A DNA stretch of 64,000 bases from Chloroflexota bacterium (GTDB taxonomy: Bacteria; Chloroflexota; UBA11872): NCBI GenBank assembly GCA_022825895.1, contig JAJDVX010000024.1, positions 1 to 64,000 of the forward strand, written 5' to 3'. This document shows, one piece after another, positions 53,085-63,438 of this stretch (the first letter of the stretch is position 1; every line of letters begins with the position of its first letter). Position numbers and translations under genes: made by a program. The notes beneath the pieces are model-generated. The model was not told the DNA's origin. It was given only the letters and a program-made list of their open reading frames with translations, and made no database searches.

Positions 53085-56000
53085 GTCGCCTCGCCCTCCA
53101 CGAGAGCAACGTAGCTCTCTAGGCGCGGATCGTGACGGGTCGCGTTCCAGGTCGATTGGCGATCGCGTGAACAGGCCGCATCGTATGCGCAGTTTCTGCA
53201 GTTTTGCGGACCTCGAAAGACATCGTCGCCCGGATGAACTGGGAAATACCCCTGACCTATGCCGTCGAGAATGCGCCCGAGGACATCGTGGAAGCGTTCG
53301 GCGATACGGTCATCCCAGAGCACATCGAGGCTCTTGAATTCGCCGCGGTCGGTGATGAACCAGTACGAGGCGGCGACATTTGCATCCGAGGATTCCACTT
53401 GCTGCTGCATCGCTGCGACTGCGTAGACGGCTAGCTGGAGATACTGGCCACGAATCACGGGATCATCGGTCAGAGCCTTGTGGGTGGGCGATGGTCGACC
53501 AGTCTTGAAGTCAATCACCTCAAGGTGACGGCCGTCCGGCGACAGATCGATTCGATCGATCTTGCCACGAAGTTGAGCCGTACGACCGCTGGGCAGCAAG
53601 ATCGAAACTGGGGGGATGCTTGCAAGACCAAAGGCATATTCGCTCTTGATTTGGACAACCCCGTGTTTGGCTCGGCGCGTGTTGTCGTGTGTCAGAAACC
53701 TCTGCAGGTCGTCTTGGATCAGCTGGCGTTCCCGTTGCCAAAGCAAGGCACGTCCGGTCACACCCCGCCGCTCGGCAGCGTCGCACCTGTCGGTTGCGAT
53801 CGCTTCGAGGGAGCGGCGGTGTGACTCCGTCCATCTCTCGTTCGGGCTCTCGAGACCATCCACACTGCTGAAGAACGTGTGCAGGATGTCATGGATCAGT
53901 GCGCCGCGTTCCAGTGGTGAAATCGTGAGTTCGTCTTGGGCCTCGTCACGCTCAGCGACTCTCAGCACCCGACCGAGAAAGTATCGATACGGACAGACGG
54001 CCCAATCTTGAAGGGCGCTTGGTGAATGTGGTCCGTGGGCGTAGCTCGGCGTTCCGTCAACGATATGCCCGTCCCACTCGGTGAATGAGTCGCTCCGACG
54101 TGCCTTCTGAAGCACGAGCCCGCGCCGCAGCTGTGGCTCACTCATCGCCAGAAAGTGAGCCTCAGGCTCTTCTGCTCGGCGGATGCTTCCTAGGTCGTAC
54201 TCCTGCCGGCCGCCAGGTGTTTGAGCGTGTGCAATCGACCACTCGAAGGAGGGTGTGGCTTGGTACCAACCTCCATTGCCCAGAGTGGCGATTTTTGATC
54301 CAAAAACGCGTTCACCGTGGAGACTCGTAGCGGATTCGAGAAGCCACCGGCTGGGGAAGCGCGCGCGCTGTCCACGGATGTCGGCACGCGGGTAGCTGAC
54401 GTGGCGTTCTTCCGCCGACCAGAGCGCGGCGAGATACTCGAAGCGCCGGCGGCGTGCCCGACTGCGAGCTCCGCGGAGCCCGACCTCACTTCGTAGTGCT
54501 TCGGATAGCAGCGGGTCTTCGCGGTCCAAGCCAGGCAGGGAGCGATCAGCAGCACCAACGATGAAGACAATGTCCCAGTCGGTCCCAGCCGCGGCGGAAA
54601 GTGGACCGACAAAGACGCCGTGACCGAATCGCCCGACCCTACTGGAAGGCCTATCGAGGCCTCGCTCTACCGCAGCGCGGAATCGCGCAGTGTCCGTCTC
54701 GCCCAACTCGTCCATGTGGACGAGCGATTCGAGGAGATCGTCGATGGCGTCCCACGCCCCGACTTCTCGTTCCACGTCAGCGGAACCATCGACGTCCAAG
54801 CGCGCGGCGAAGGCGTTACGTCCTCCAAGGTAACGCTCCAACATGGCTCGGGCGCGCTCGACGTAATCGGACCAGCGCGCGGCCGGCTGAACGCTGAGTC
54901 TCTCTCTCTCTAGCTCCCGGACGAATTCCTCGAAGTCGCCAATCTCAGCGAGTTCACGCTCCATCGCGCGCACGCGCCACGGCCGCTCATCCTCGACATC
55001 CCGATTTAGCTGTCTGTATTCGTCCTCAAGCCTGGTGCGGTATTGCGCCAAGCGCTCGAGCCAACGGCTCGACTCGCGGAGAAGACTGGCCCTGCGCGCA
55101 ATCTGATTCCACCTCGCTGCGGGAACGCTCTGTCGTCGAGACCCAAGGATTGGCGCTCCCGAAAGTAAAGGAGCACCGAATTCGGTCCAGGAAATCCGTG
55201 CGGGCGCAGTTGCCGAACGTTCTGCGAAATGCAGGAGCGACACCAGTGTTCGGCCGACGATCGTTTGGCCAAGTGTGATTGGCAATCGGCCATTCCACGG
55301 GATGTCGGCGGCGTCGAGCTGCTCGGCCGTGATCCGTTGGTACGGGTCACGTTGCGTATAAAGGATGGCGGCTCGGTGCAGCGGTCGTCCCTTCGCTGCC
55401 CGATCACAGAGCTGGCGGATGGCCTCACGAATCTCTTCCTCGGCATCTGGAGCCTGAAGAATGCGGCTAGCCGTAGGAGGCCCACCGACGGGCACACTTT
55501 GCTTCAGACTGGGCCAGTCGCTTAGAGCTTGTTCGTCGATTGTTGAGTCACCACTCAGCCCGACCACCACTTCCATGGGCGCCCGCTTCGAGAGAGCCCC
55601 AATAAATCGCCAGTGTTGGGCGGACAGGTCGGTGGGCAAATAGAGAACGATGCAGCCGATGTCGCGGAGACTCGTAGTGCCCTGTTCAAGCGCCATCGTC
55701 GCTGCCTCGGCGAGGTCGCGTTCGTCATAGAAGCTACGCAGACGGCTTCTAAATTCGCGGTAGGACTCAACGAGAAGTCTGTGGCGTTTAGCTTCGGCGG
55801 CAATTCGGTCAAGGCCCTTGTCGTCACAGGCGTCGAGGTCAGAGAAGGTGCCATCGACGCTTCGCAGCGCTGGTCCGTCGAGCGGGACATCACCTAGAAG
55901 GTCCTCGCGCCTGTCATTGATGGAAGAGCGAATGGCCTCGATTCGGTATGGCCTCGTGAGTGGTCGCCGGCCTTCTGCCGCGAGTGATGGCGACCCGATC

Positions 56001-56218
56001 AGCTCGATTAGGCGCTCCAGCACGAGCATTCGCACGTTCACAAGGCCGCCAGGTCGCATGCCCAATAGGCGACGAGTACTGAGCCCAGCCAAGGCGTTGG
56101 GAGGGACTACCGTCACAGGAACAAGGCGATCGCTGTTCTTCAGTCGGTCGATCGCGCGCTCAAGCGCGACGACTGCGTCGCGTCCCATTCCTGCAGTGGT
56201 CACTCTTCCAGGGTTCAT
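53081..56218 (-). CDS. addB: AddB-like helicase-related nuclease with Fe-S cluster
   Basis: A 1045-residue AddB-type subunit starting at ATG 56218. The C-terminal nuclease has VIDFKTGRPS (D903, K905) and QYLQLAVY (Q925). The four Cys expected for the AddB iron-sulphur cluster are visible: C742 in WAVCPYRYF, and C1007, C1010 and C1016 in CRNCAYDAAC. The N-terminal part is helicase-like but I find no Walker A, as in AddB, where it serves Chi recognition instead of translocation. It is the first gene of the two-gene operon with addA. Length is somewhat shorter than Bacillus AddB (about 1166). Confidence 0.82.
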   Translation of the reverse strand: MNPGRVTTAGMGRDAVVALERAIDRLKNSDRLVPVTVVPPNALAGLSTRRLLGMRPGGLVNVRMLVLERLIELIGSPSLAAEGRRPLTRPYRIEAIRSSINDRREDLLGDVPLDGPALRSVDGTFSDLDACDDKGLDRIAAEAKRHRLLVESYREFRSRLRSFYDERDLAEAATMALEQGTTSLRDIGCIVLYLPTDLSAQHWRFIGALSKRAPMEVVVGLSGDSTIDEQALSDWPSLKQSVPVGGPPTASRILQAPDAEEEIREAIRQLCDRAAKGRPLHRAAILYTQRDPYQRITAEQLDAADIPWNGRLPITLGQTIVGRTLVSLLHFAERSATAPARISWTEFGAPLLSGAPILGSRRQSVPAARWNQIARRASLLRESSRWLERLAQYRTRLEDEYRQLNRDVEDERPWRVRAMERELAEIGDFEEFVRELERERLSVQPAARWSDYVERARAMLERYLGGRNAFAARLDVDGSADVEREVGAWDAIDDLLESLVHMDELGETDTARFRAAVERGLDRPSSRVGRFGHGVFVGPLSAAAGTDWDIVFIVGAADRSLPGLDREDPLLSEALRSEVGLRGARSRARRRRFEYLAALWSAEERHVSYPRADIRGQRARFPSRWLLESATSLHGERVFGSKIATLGNGGWYQATPSFEWSIAHAQTPGGRQEYDLGSIRRAEEPEAHFLAMSEPQLRRGLVLQKARRSDSFTEWDGHIVDGTPSYAHGPHSPSALQDWAVCPYRYFLGRVLRVAERDEAQDELTISPLERGALIHDILHTFFSSVDGLESPNERWTESHRRSLEAIATDRCDAAERRGVTGRALLWQRERQLIQDDLQRFLTHDNTRRAKHGVVQIKSEYAFGLASIPPVSILLPSGRTAQLRGKIDRIDLSPDGRHLEVIDFKTGRPSPTHKALTDDPVIRGQYLQLAVYAVAAMQQQVESSDANVAASYWFITDRGEFKSLDVLWDDRIAERFHDVLGRILDGIGQGYFPVHPGDDVFRGPQNCRNCAYDAACSRDRQSTWNATRHDPRLESYVALVEGEAT

Positions 56219-56635
56219 GGTGCTTAGTGTATCGATGCAGCCAGATGCGTCCTAATGGACTTGACGAGAGCGACCGTTGTTTGCACGCTCCGCTCATCGA
56301 CTGTCACTTCAGACCTATTTGCACAAGATTCCAGAGAATCATCAAGCTGCCTTCTAACCCGAAAGCCGACCCCTTCTGGATCATTACGTTTCCGATAGTT
56401 GGGAGTGCCATCGTCTTCAATCGCATTTTGGCCAGAAGATCCCAGTATCAGCAACGTCGCACCAAGCATTCCCAGAGTGTTGTCCGGGCCGCTCTAGGCA
56501 AAAGATGCACGCCAATGCGTCAGCGAATCAAGGCAATCGCTGCACCGCGGCAAGCAAAGAGGGATTCACCTGTCTAACGCTACGCACGAAGTTGATGAAA
56601 GGCGAACGAAAGTCCTCAGGTAGTGACCAAGGACT
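56219..56635. other. Intergenic stretch between addB and the Cas4-like gene
   Basis: A minus-strand frame of 81 codons (56224-56469) ends five bases before addB and could be a small gene in the same operon. It has no recognisable domain or clear ribosome binding site, so I leave it uncalled. Confidence 0.3.
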
Positions 56636-57355
56636 CTAAAAGTCTGAGGTAACACCTTCCCCAGTGGTATCGTCTTCGACACGTTCAGGACAATCCTGCA
56701 AAGTGACATTACAATACCGACACTCTCGTGCACTTGGCACTCTTCTTGCCGGATTCTCTGAGGCCAACCGCAGAATCAACTCCGACACGTTCGAAACGAA
56801 CTCCCCGTCAACCGCCGATGCCGGTATTTCAATTTCATGGTCCTGATATACCACGCGTCCGCTAAACTCAACACCCTTATGTTGACCCAAGGATCTCGGA
56901 ATCGCGTACATGTACAGCATCACTTGAACACTATGCGACGGGAGCGGCCGTCCAGTCTTTACATCAACGACGATGGCGTCATTCCCTTTCTTGACAATAA
57001 GGTCAGGCTTGCCAGCTAGTTTCGCGGATCTACCACGAAGGACAAAGCTGTTTTGATCTTCAGTGAAGATGACATATCCTTGTTTCTCCCAAGCTTTACG
57101 ACTCAATGCCACCTGGGACGAGTGATCCATCTGCCATGACACCGTGTCAAATGTGCTTGGCTGCTTTTTCCAGCTCCAACCCTCGTGACAAGCCTTGAAC
57201 CAGGCGGACCACTCGCAGGAGTTTTCTCCTACCAGCAATTTCGTAAGCCAAGTCACCCAGATATAGGGACCGTCCTGTCGCCATACCGCCATAGCCGACC
57301 TCCGATGATCACCAATCCATAGCATAGCAGCGTAGCGATGATTCCGCCCAATCAT
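56636..57355 (-). CDS. Cas4-like PD-(D/E)XK nuclease with Cys cluster
   Basis: 239 residues from ATG 57355. The nuclease motifs are GKPDLIV (D118), VVDVKTGRPLP (D131, K133) and QVMLYMY (Q144). The C-terminal ECRYCNVTLQDCPER and C47 in SCEWSAW supply four Cys in the spacing of Cas4/AddB-type iron-sulphur nucleases. It lies 33 bases after the PHP-SMC gene in the same direction, so it is the second gene of that operon. No CRISPR array or cas genes are in the window, so this is not a CRISPR Cas4. It more likely cuts DNA for the neighbouring ATPase. GC is lower than in the left half of the window. Confidence 0.75.
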   Translation of the reverse strand: MIGRNHRYAAMLWIGDHRRSAMAVWRQDGPYIWVTWLTKLLVGENSCEWSAWFKACHEGWSWKKQPSTFDTVSWQMDHSSQVALSRKAWEKQGYVIFTEDQNSFVLRGRSAKLAGKPDLIVKKGNDAIVVDVKTGRPLPSHSVQVMLYMYAIPRSLGQHKGVEFSGRVVYQDHEIEIPASAVDGEFVSNVSELILRLASENPARRVPSARECRYCNVTLQDCPERVEDDTTGEGVTSDF

Positions 57356-57388
57356 CTGTCATTAGCCCAAAATCCTCAAGTCCAACTG

Positions 57389-60259
57389 TTATCGATTGTA
57401 AGAAAACTCTGACCCGAGTCGTCTATAGCGGCGACTAAATGCCTCCCGACCACCTTCCATCACGCGGCAGACCTCATCCCTTATTACCTGCTCCTGAAGT
57501 GATCCCGCCTGTCCCACGATACACTGACCACGCTCAAACGAGAGAGCGTGAAGCATTTCCGCATCACCATTAACAACTATATTGGGATTGTGTGTAACTA
57601 CGATTATTTGTCGTCTTAGCTTGTTTTCTCTAATCTGCCGAACAACTAGATCATAGATCAAGTGATTGTCAAGATCGTCTTCGGGCTGATCGAGAACCAA
57701 GGGTTCATCACCGTGAGCGAGAAGGAATGCCAACATAGCTGCGCTTCGCTGTCCGGTCGAAGCCTGGGAAATAGGAAGAAACTCTGTACCATCTCCAGTA
57801 CGACTGTACTTCACAGATAATCCATCCTCTGGAAACCACTGCAGCAGACCATCGAGAAATCCTGGTCTTCGGTCAAACTGACGTGCCAAGTAGTTGTTGA
57901 AATGCCCACCGAAGTCTCCTTGCCCGTTGCATGCCTTCTCAAATCTCGTCTTCAGGATCTCAATACGATTCTCCGCAGTAGTGCACCGCAATTCGGGATC
58001 ATCAGGCAGGTTGGAGACAAGATCAGCCACTACTCCCCGGGATGGAGATGCATCACCTATGACAAGGATATCTTCGGAGAATCGTTCATCAGGTACATTT
58101 AACGCATCCCGCAAGGATCGCTCTATCGCCCTCGGGTCATCACCGTATGGCCGAATATCTATTCTCACGAATTCATTCTGCGAAAGAGCATCGGAAAGAA
58201 ACTCATTGCGGGCTCTGGCAATGTCACGCCGTGCCGCCGACAGATCCAAAAACCTTCGCTCACACTCCTTCACTATGCGTTCTCTATCAGTCTTGAGTGA
58301 CTGCAAGTCTCTCAGCCTAACCTCGAGTCGTTGCCTCACTTTCACTAACTCATCATATTCGTTTGGATCGCTGACCCCTTCTGCCTCGAGCGATTTGACG
58401 AAGTCTCGATATGCTTCGTCCGACTTCCTCGCCGAAGCTCCCCACGTACCAGACTCTAGTTCTCGTCTCCCTGACTTGGCGATTTGTCGAATACGCCGTG
58501 ACAGGCTTCGAGCATCTTCAGCAGCATCTTCAAGTGCAGACCGTAGTGAATCTAGAATCTTGACTGCCTGTCTATCCTCCTCAAGACTGTCATCGAATAG
58601 CCCATCTGGGAGACTCTCGAGGTGGAAGACCTCTGCTAATGCCTCGATTCTCTCAGCAATTGCTTCTACAGATTCAAACCGTCGATTTAGCTCGCGCCGT
58701 TGTCGCTCCTGCTGACGGAACTTTGACAGTATTTTCGAGTGTGCAGCATCCTCGAAGTGGGCAAGCTTTCGCTCCACGTCTTGAAACTCAATTGCAATTG
58801 CATCTTCTGAGCCCTCGAGACGACTGTCAATTTCCCGCATCCCCGCCCTTGACGCTCCAAATGCTGCCACCGCTTCATCTAGTCGGCCACGCACCAGTCC
58901 TACACGTGCTGATCGGTCAACCTCTTGCAACAACGCCGACGGATCGTCACCGGCCAACTCGCCGATTTGCGCCTGGCTGAGAATTCGAAGTGGAAATCGA
59001 TCGTCAGAAACGGATTGAATTTCCGATCGACGCCACTCACCAGTGTCGTACTCCTCCACAGCGAATCCGGACTCGTGCTCCGACCAATTGATTCGGTGCC
59101 TTACACCGTTACGCGACAGTACCCAACTGATCGCTGTTGACGCTGTCAGACCACCATCCTGTGTCCTATCCGATGGAACCTTATTAAATCTCTCGAAAGT
59201 CTGTCGACATGTGCTGTGCTCCGGCAATCTTAGGAGATCCGTCTCACGCCTCGCCACCAGTCTTAGCGCATGAAGAACAGTCGACTTACCAGTCCCGCGA
59301 CCCCCTACTATGGCATTCAGCCAAGGATTGAATCTCAGCTTTGCCGGCCGTCCACCACGTCCCATATAGCGAGCCTCAGAGATCGCGATGGAATCAATAC
59401 ATATACCTGGAACAACAAATGGGTCAAAGGACCCTGCCTCATCACTCCGACGAGTTGAGAATCCTTCGCCATCGAGCAATGCTAGCCTTAGCCCCTCGAG
59501 CGTGGGACGAGCCATCTTAACCCACGTGTAGTGCGAACCGGGAAACTGGATAACTGAAGGTGGACCAGGATGATGCGAATCAGACCCAAGAATCTCGGCC
59601 CATCCCAGCTTCCGCTGAGCATAGATCTCTGGCTTCTGCCAGTTGGCATCGACGATCTCCATTCCGAGAATACCGGGCGTGTCAAGAACTTGACTCACCG
59701 TGTTGGCGTCCACATACGTTTCCCTCGAGCCTTCGCACTTCGGACGAAGCAGACCCTTAGGACGATCTGCGTGTGCGAGGATTGGGATGCCATCTCTATC
59801 CAGAACTACTTCGACGACCTCAACTGCCGACTTCCGAGTTACACCGTCACTGTCCCCTTTACTACCGTCGTATTCAATAGCACCTATTAGTTCGTCAATG
59901 TCAGATCGCGTTTTATCCGTATCGAAAATTGCAAGCAAGTGAAATCCTCCGTTAACTGATATTTCTATTCCGGGAAATAGGCAGATGCGACGAAATTCCC
60001 TGTGGTTTTCTTGTTCAAGTTGACTTAGCTCATCTTTGAGTCTGTCTATCCATCCTCCCGTGTTGTGATCAGTGACCGCCACACAGTCGACTTTAGCGCG
60101 CATGAATTGGAGTAACCAATCTCTTGGTTCAAGAAGTTGCAGGGAAGCCTGGTCCGGCCCCTTGCCATAGTCGACCGATGCCGGCGTGTGCGTATGAAAA
60201 TCACATTTCCACCATCTCGCACCCGGTCGATTCCAACTGACACCCGGATCTGCTATCAA
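57389..60259 (-). CDS. PHP-domain SMC-like ATPase (TrlF-like)
   Basis: A 956-residue protein. The N-terminal PHP phosphoesterase domain has DFHTHTPAS (H22, H24), AVTDHNTGG (D64, H65), FPGIEISV (E99), LAHADRPKG (H163) and LGSDSHHPG (D227, H229). A split SMC/RecN-type ATPase follows: Walker A IVGGRGTGKSTVLHAL (K325), a long coiled-coil centre (about 480-740, rich in E, R and L), a signature-like ASTGQRSAAML and Walker B PLVLDQPEDDLDN. The start is TTG 60259 behind GGGAGG; I see no ATG. This architecture corresponds to what databases call TrlF-family AAA-like ATPases. The name is recalled and not checked here. With the adjacent Cas4-like nuclease it forms a probable DNA-sensing and DNA-cleaving defence unit. 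Confidence 0.82.
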   Translation of the reverse strand: MIADPGVSWNRPGARWWKCDFHTHTPASVDYGKGPDQASLQLLEPRDWLLQFMRAKVDCVAVTDHNTGGWIDRLKDELSQLEQENHREFRRICLFPGIEISVNGGFHLLAIFDTDKTRSDIDELIGAIEYDGSKGDSDGVTRKSAVEVVEVVLDRDGIPILAHADRPKGLLRPKCEGSRETYVDANTVSQVLDTPGILGMEIVDANWQKPEIYAQRKLGWAEILGSDSHHPGPPSVIQFPGSHYTWVKMARPTLEGLRLALLDGEGFSTRRSDEAGSFDPFVVPGICIDSIAISEARYMGRGGRPAKLRFNPWLNAIVGGRGTGKSTVLHALRLVARRETDLLRLPEHSTCRQTFERFNKVPSDRTQDGGLTASTAISWVLSRNGVRHRINWSEHESGFAVEEYDTGEWRRSEIQSVSDDRFPLRILSQAQIGELAGDDPSALLQEVDRSARVGLVRGRLDEAVAAFGASRAGMREIDSRLEGSEDAIAIEFQDVERKLAHFEDAAHSKILSKFRQQERQRRELNRRFESVEAIAERIEALAEVFHLESLPDGLFDDSLEEDRQAVKILDSLRSALEDAAEDARSLSRRIRQIAKSGRRELESGTWGASARKSDEAYRDFVKSLEAEGVSDPNEYDELVKVRQRLEVRLRDLQSLKTDRERIVKECERRFLDLSAARRDIARARNEFLSDALSQNEFVRIDIRPYGDDPRAIERSLRDALNVPDERFSEDILVIGDASPSRGVVADLVSNLPDDPELRCTTAENRIEILKTRFEKACNGQGDFGGHFNNYLARQFDRRPGFLDGLLQWFPEDGLSVKYSRTGDGTEFLPISQASTGQRSAAMLAFLLAHGDEPLVLDQPEDDLDNHLIYDLVVRQIRENKLRRQIIVVTHNPNIVVNGDAEMLHALSFERGQCIVGQAGSLQEQVIRDEVCRVMEGGREAFSRRYRRLGSEFSYNR

Positions 60260-60907
60260 AGTCCTCCCCCAAAGCGCCTATAGTGCCAGCCCGCAGTTCT
60301 GTGTTCAAGCTCTTTTGCGGAGAGCACCGAGTCTTCGTGAGCGTGGATCAAACCGCCCAGGCCCTGAGTATCTAGTGAAGCCAACACGCAGTCTTGCGTG
60401 AGACTCAGTAAGCAGTCAACGACTCTTTTTCCTTTCAGGTCGGCTGATGAGAATCACCGAGTGATCTGGCTGGGGCTTGGTGTCGTTGCTATTGCTATAA
60501 CCGAGACGATCGTCGGACTCCTGCCTGTCAGCATCTACGATGATCGACAGGCTCTCCTGGCCGTTGTGGTCGTCGGCTTCGACATGCCGGTGCTCGTCGA
60601 CTTCCTGAAGCCGCACAAGGAGCAGCTGTGGGGTGCTCCCGGCACCAAACGCCGATACGGTGGGTGTCAATCATCGCGGGAGCGACGCATGGACCTCAGG
60701 CACCGTCGGCGTGGGTCGCGCTGTACCCGCCCGGTCGGGCACGGGATCGAGAACGACCGGTGTTTGGACGGCAAATCTTGGCCAACCGGGTGAGCTGCGG
60801 GTTAAGCATGGGTGTCGCTCCAAACAGTTGCCGGGGCGGTGAGGCCAGTATTGGCAAGTGTGGAAGATCCCATCAGGATACTGGCCAGGGAGACAGCGAT
60901 GGAATGA
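60260..60907. other. Stretch with a possible membrane-protein fragment
   Basis: A plus-strand frame (60398-60793) contains a plausible hydrophobic helix (VIWLGLGVVAIAITETIVGL) and a second one (LLAVVVVGFDMPVLVDFL). After about codon 80 it runs into meaningless sequence, so it looks like a truncated gene. Nothing else is supportable before the IS110 remnant. Confidence 0.3.
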
Positions 60908-61790
60908 GTGGCGGGGATCGACGTCAGCAAAGCCAACCTGAGGTGTCACTGGCGGACGGAGCGGTACTACGGTTTGCGACTACGGCGATGGACATCAAGG
61001 CGCTGACGCAGTGGCTTTGCGTGGCAGGCGTCACGCGGGCGGTGTGCGAGCCCACGGGCGGGTACAAACGACCGGCTGTCGCTAGCTTGCACGCGGTCGG
61101 GCTGCGCATGGTGATGGCCCATGCCACGCGGGGGCGGGCGTTCGCGCGGCCTTGCGGGACCTGTTGGGCCGTCGCCGCAAACAGTTGCACGACCGGGTGA
61201 AGGAACTGAATCGCCTCGATAAGGGACTGATGGGCCCGATCGAGCAATCCTCCTGCCTGCACTTGGCGTGGCTGGAAGGGCAAATTTGCAAGACGGTGCC
61301 GGCAGCCCCCACCTCGCCCAGCAGGCCCAGCTGTACGGCAGCGTGCGCGGGGTGGGCGAATTGACGGCGGCCATCCTGTCCGCCGATCTGCCCGAGTTGG
61401 GCCGGGCATCCAGCAAGGCCCTGACCGACTTAGTCGGCTTGGCACTCTGGGCCTGCGATGGGGAGCCGTCAACGCGGTCATCGCGCCATCCGCGGCGGGC
61501 GAGGCACCATGCGCCGAGCCTTGTACCTGGCGGCCTTGGCGGCGGTGCACTATGACAGGGACCTGTGCCGCTTCTATTGACGCCTGCGCGAGCGGGGAGA
61601 GCCGGGCAAGGTCGCCCTTGAGACGGTGATGCGCAAGCTGCGGCTACAGCTCAACGCCGTCGCACGTCGAGTAACGCCCTGGACCGAGGCGCCTACGCCC
61701 GTAGCCCAATTGCCCTTGACGGGCTACACAGACACTCCGGATCCCGAGCGCATAGACTGGTGGAGCATCGAACTAGCTTCAGTCGACTGA
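60908..61790 (+). pseudogene. Degenerate IS110-family transposase
   Basis: The start GTG 60908 gives VAGIDVSKANL, the typical IS110 DEDD N-terminus. The frame is lost within a dozen codons, and the reading continues in other frames: EVSLADGAVLRFATTAMD, then AVCEPTGGYKRPAVASLHAV and GLRMVMAHATRGRAFA, then LLGRRRKQLHDRVKELNRL, then GVGELTAAILSADLPELGRA and KALTDLVGLALW, and finally MRRALYLAALAAVHYDRDLC followed by an in-frame TGA and RLRERGEPGKVALE. At least three frame shifts and one nonsense codon are present, and the total is shorter than a usual transposase of about 340-400 residues. No terminal repeats are expected for IS110 and none was seen. It marks past transposition at the edge of the island. 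Confidence 0.8.
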
Positions 61791-63438
61791 AGTCACCTGC
61801 ATAGCGCGTGCCGTTCTCGTGCCCGGCAGTCCAGTAATCCGTGTATTTCATCAGCAGACTCTGAGAGATGCGACTCCACCAGGGCTGATAGCCCGTGGCT
61901 GAGGACAGCACCTGCGAGCGCCACGGGTTACAGACCGTCGGCTAGCGCCGAAAGCGCAAGCGTCTCCGGAGACGGCAAAAGAAATCTTGGGAGGAGCTCG
62001 ACTGGGGATCGGGCGGAAGCTGACGGGCCCTCGTAGCTGATGACTGCCGCGGACCTCGACCTCCTGACATTGCACGTGATCTGTCATCTGACGCCCGGCG
62101 TCGTTGCCGTATACGCGGCAAGAGCCCAGGGATACAGATCAGGCTGGGCAGTCGCGGGCTGTCAGCGCTTAGGGCTGCCAGCACTCTTGGTCGTTGCCGC
62201 GATGCCACCAGATTCGTTGGCTCAAGCTGACAGCCGTCGTTCCACAGCTGCGCTCCTGTTCGCGCATTCGCGACGCCTGTGGTCCACCGCTCGCAGGCTG
62301 ATTGGCAGAGACTGCCAAGTTGGGTGTCCGCGCTGTGAAAACTAAGGATCCAACATTGGCGCTGATCGTCTAGTCACCTGCCCGCGTGCGGCGTGCGACT
62401 TCGTGCGTTGCAATGCGAGCAATCATGTGTGGATCTCAAGTGCGCAGGCTACAGTCCAGGGCGCGCGAAGCGAAGACGGTGCGAGGACGCCTCCTGACCC
62501 GAACTGGCCGCAACCCCAGCTTTGTTGATCATTGCCGTGAACGTCGAAGTGAAGGGTGCTCGGCATCGATTCATGAAGTCTCACGAGGGACTGTAGCTGC
62601 AGGTCGATGTTCGACAGAGGATTCCAGAGTCGCACTTCCACCCCGCCGGACTGACCCGAATCCGGTGGGACACAAATAGGACTCGCTCCAAGTCATCTCG
62701 GGTTCATCCGCGAGTTTGTAGCGGGCAAAGTTCCAGATCTTTCGCCGCTGGCTTAAGAGTCGGCGGAGCATCGGCACAGAGGCCAGCGGCCGTAGTCCTG
62801 CTCGGATGGTCCAGCCGCCTAAGGGCAGGTAGCGCCAAGGCGTAGTCCCAACCGGAATGCCCCCTTCCGTCCCGCTGGGCTCGTGCAAATCCTGTGAGAC
62901 TGACGTTGCTGGCCATCTGAGTCTTCTCGGCGTCATCCTCGCAGTGTGAGAGCCTCGTCTTCGAGGTGCGCTACAGCCCGCCCGGAGGTCGGCAGGGCAT
63001 GTGGGCATTACGTGGAGGATGTCGTGGTGTCGCGGCTGCCGAATTACGCACCGCCAACGCTCGGGCATTCCTGCACTCCAGCAGCGCCATTGGCTGGGCT
63101 CACGTCCAGCGGCCAGCAATTGGCCGGGCGGGCTGGTGGACCGTTCCGGCACCCTGCGCCGGCGCCAGCCGGCTCTCGTGCTTTGCCTGGGGCGAGCCAC
63201 TGTGGGAGTTCGGCGCCGCCAGATTCCCGAGGCGCTGCGGCGGCGACGATGCCGAACACGGGTGCCGCGAAGCTGAGAATCGCCAGTGGCGCCAGACGCC
63301 GCTGGGATTGAGACCAGCCGCCAGGAACAATGCCAGCGCACACGATCGCTGCCAGCGGCCAATAGTTGCCCAATCGAGTACTCGCCGACCCGTATGATGT
63401 CCGGACAGGTGTAGCTCCCGTGCGAGAACGAGCCAGCG
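61791..63438. other. Gene-poor stretch before the MNT gene
   Basis: A minus-strand frame near 63044-63373 begins with hydrophobic residues (YWPLAAIVCAGIVPGG and LAILSFAAPVFGIVAAAA) and may be a membrane-protein remnant. A minus-strand frame at 61693-61911 (ISQSLLMKYTDYWTAGHENG) may be another fragment. Neither has a convincing start or family. Several longer frames are random GC-rich shadows. Confidence 0.3.

Noticed and set aside
56636-57355. CRISPR-associated Cas4
   Set aside because: No repeat array or other cas gene is in the window. The gene is coupled to a PHP-SMC ATPase instead.
62571-63362. Minus-strand frame of 263 codons
   Set aside because: Arg/Trp-rich sequence with no domain and no start context, typical of a random frame in GC-rich DNA.
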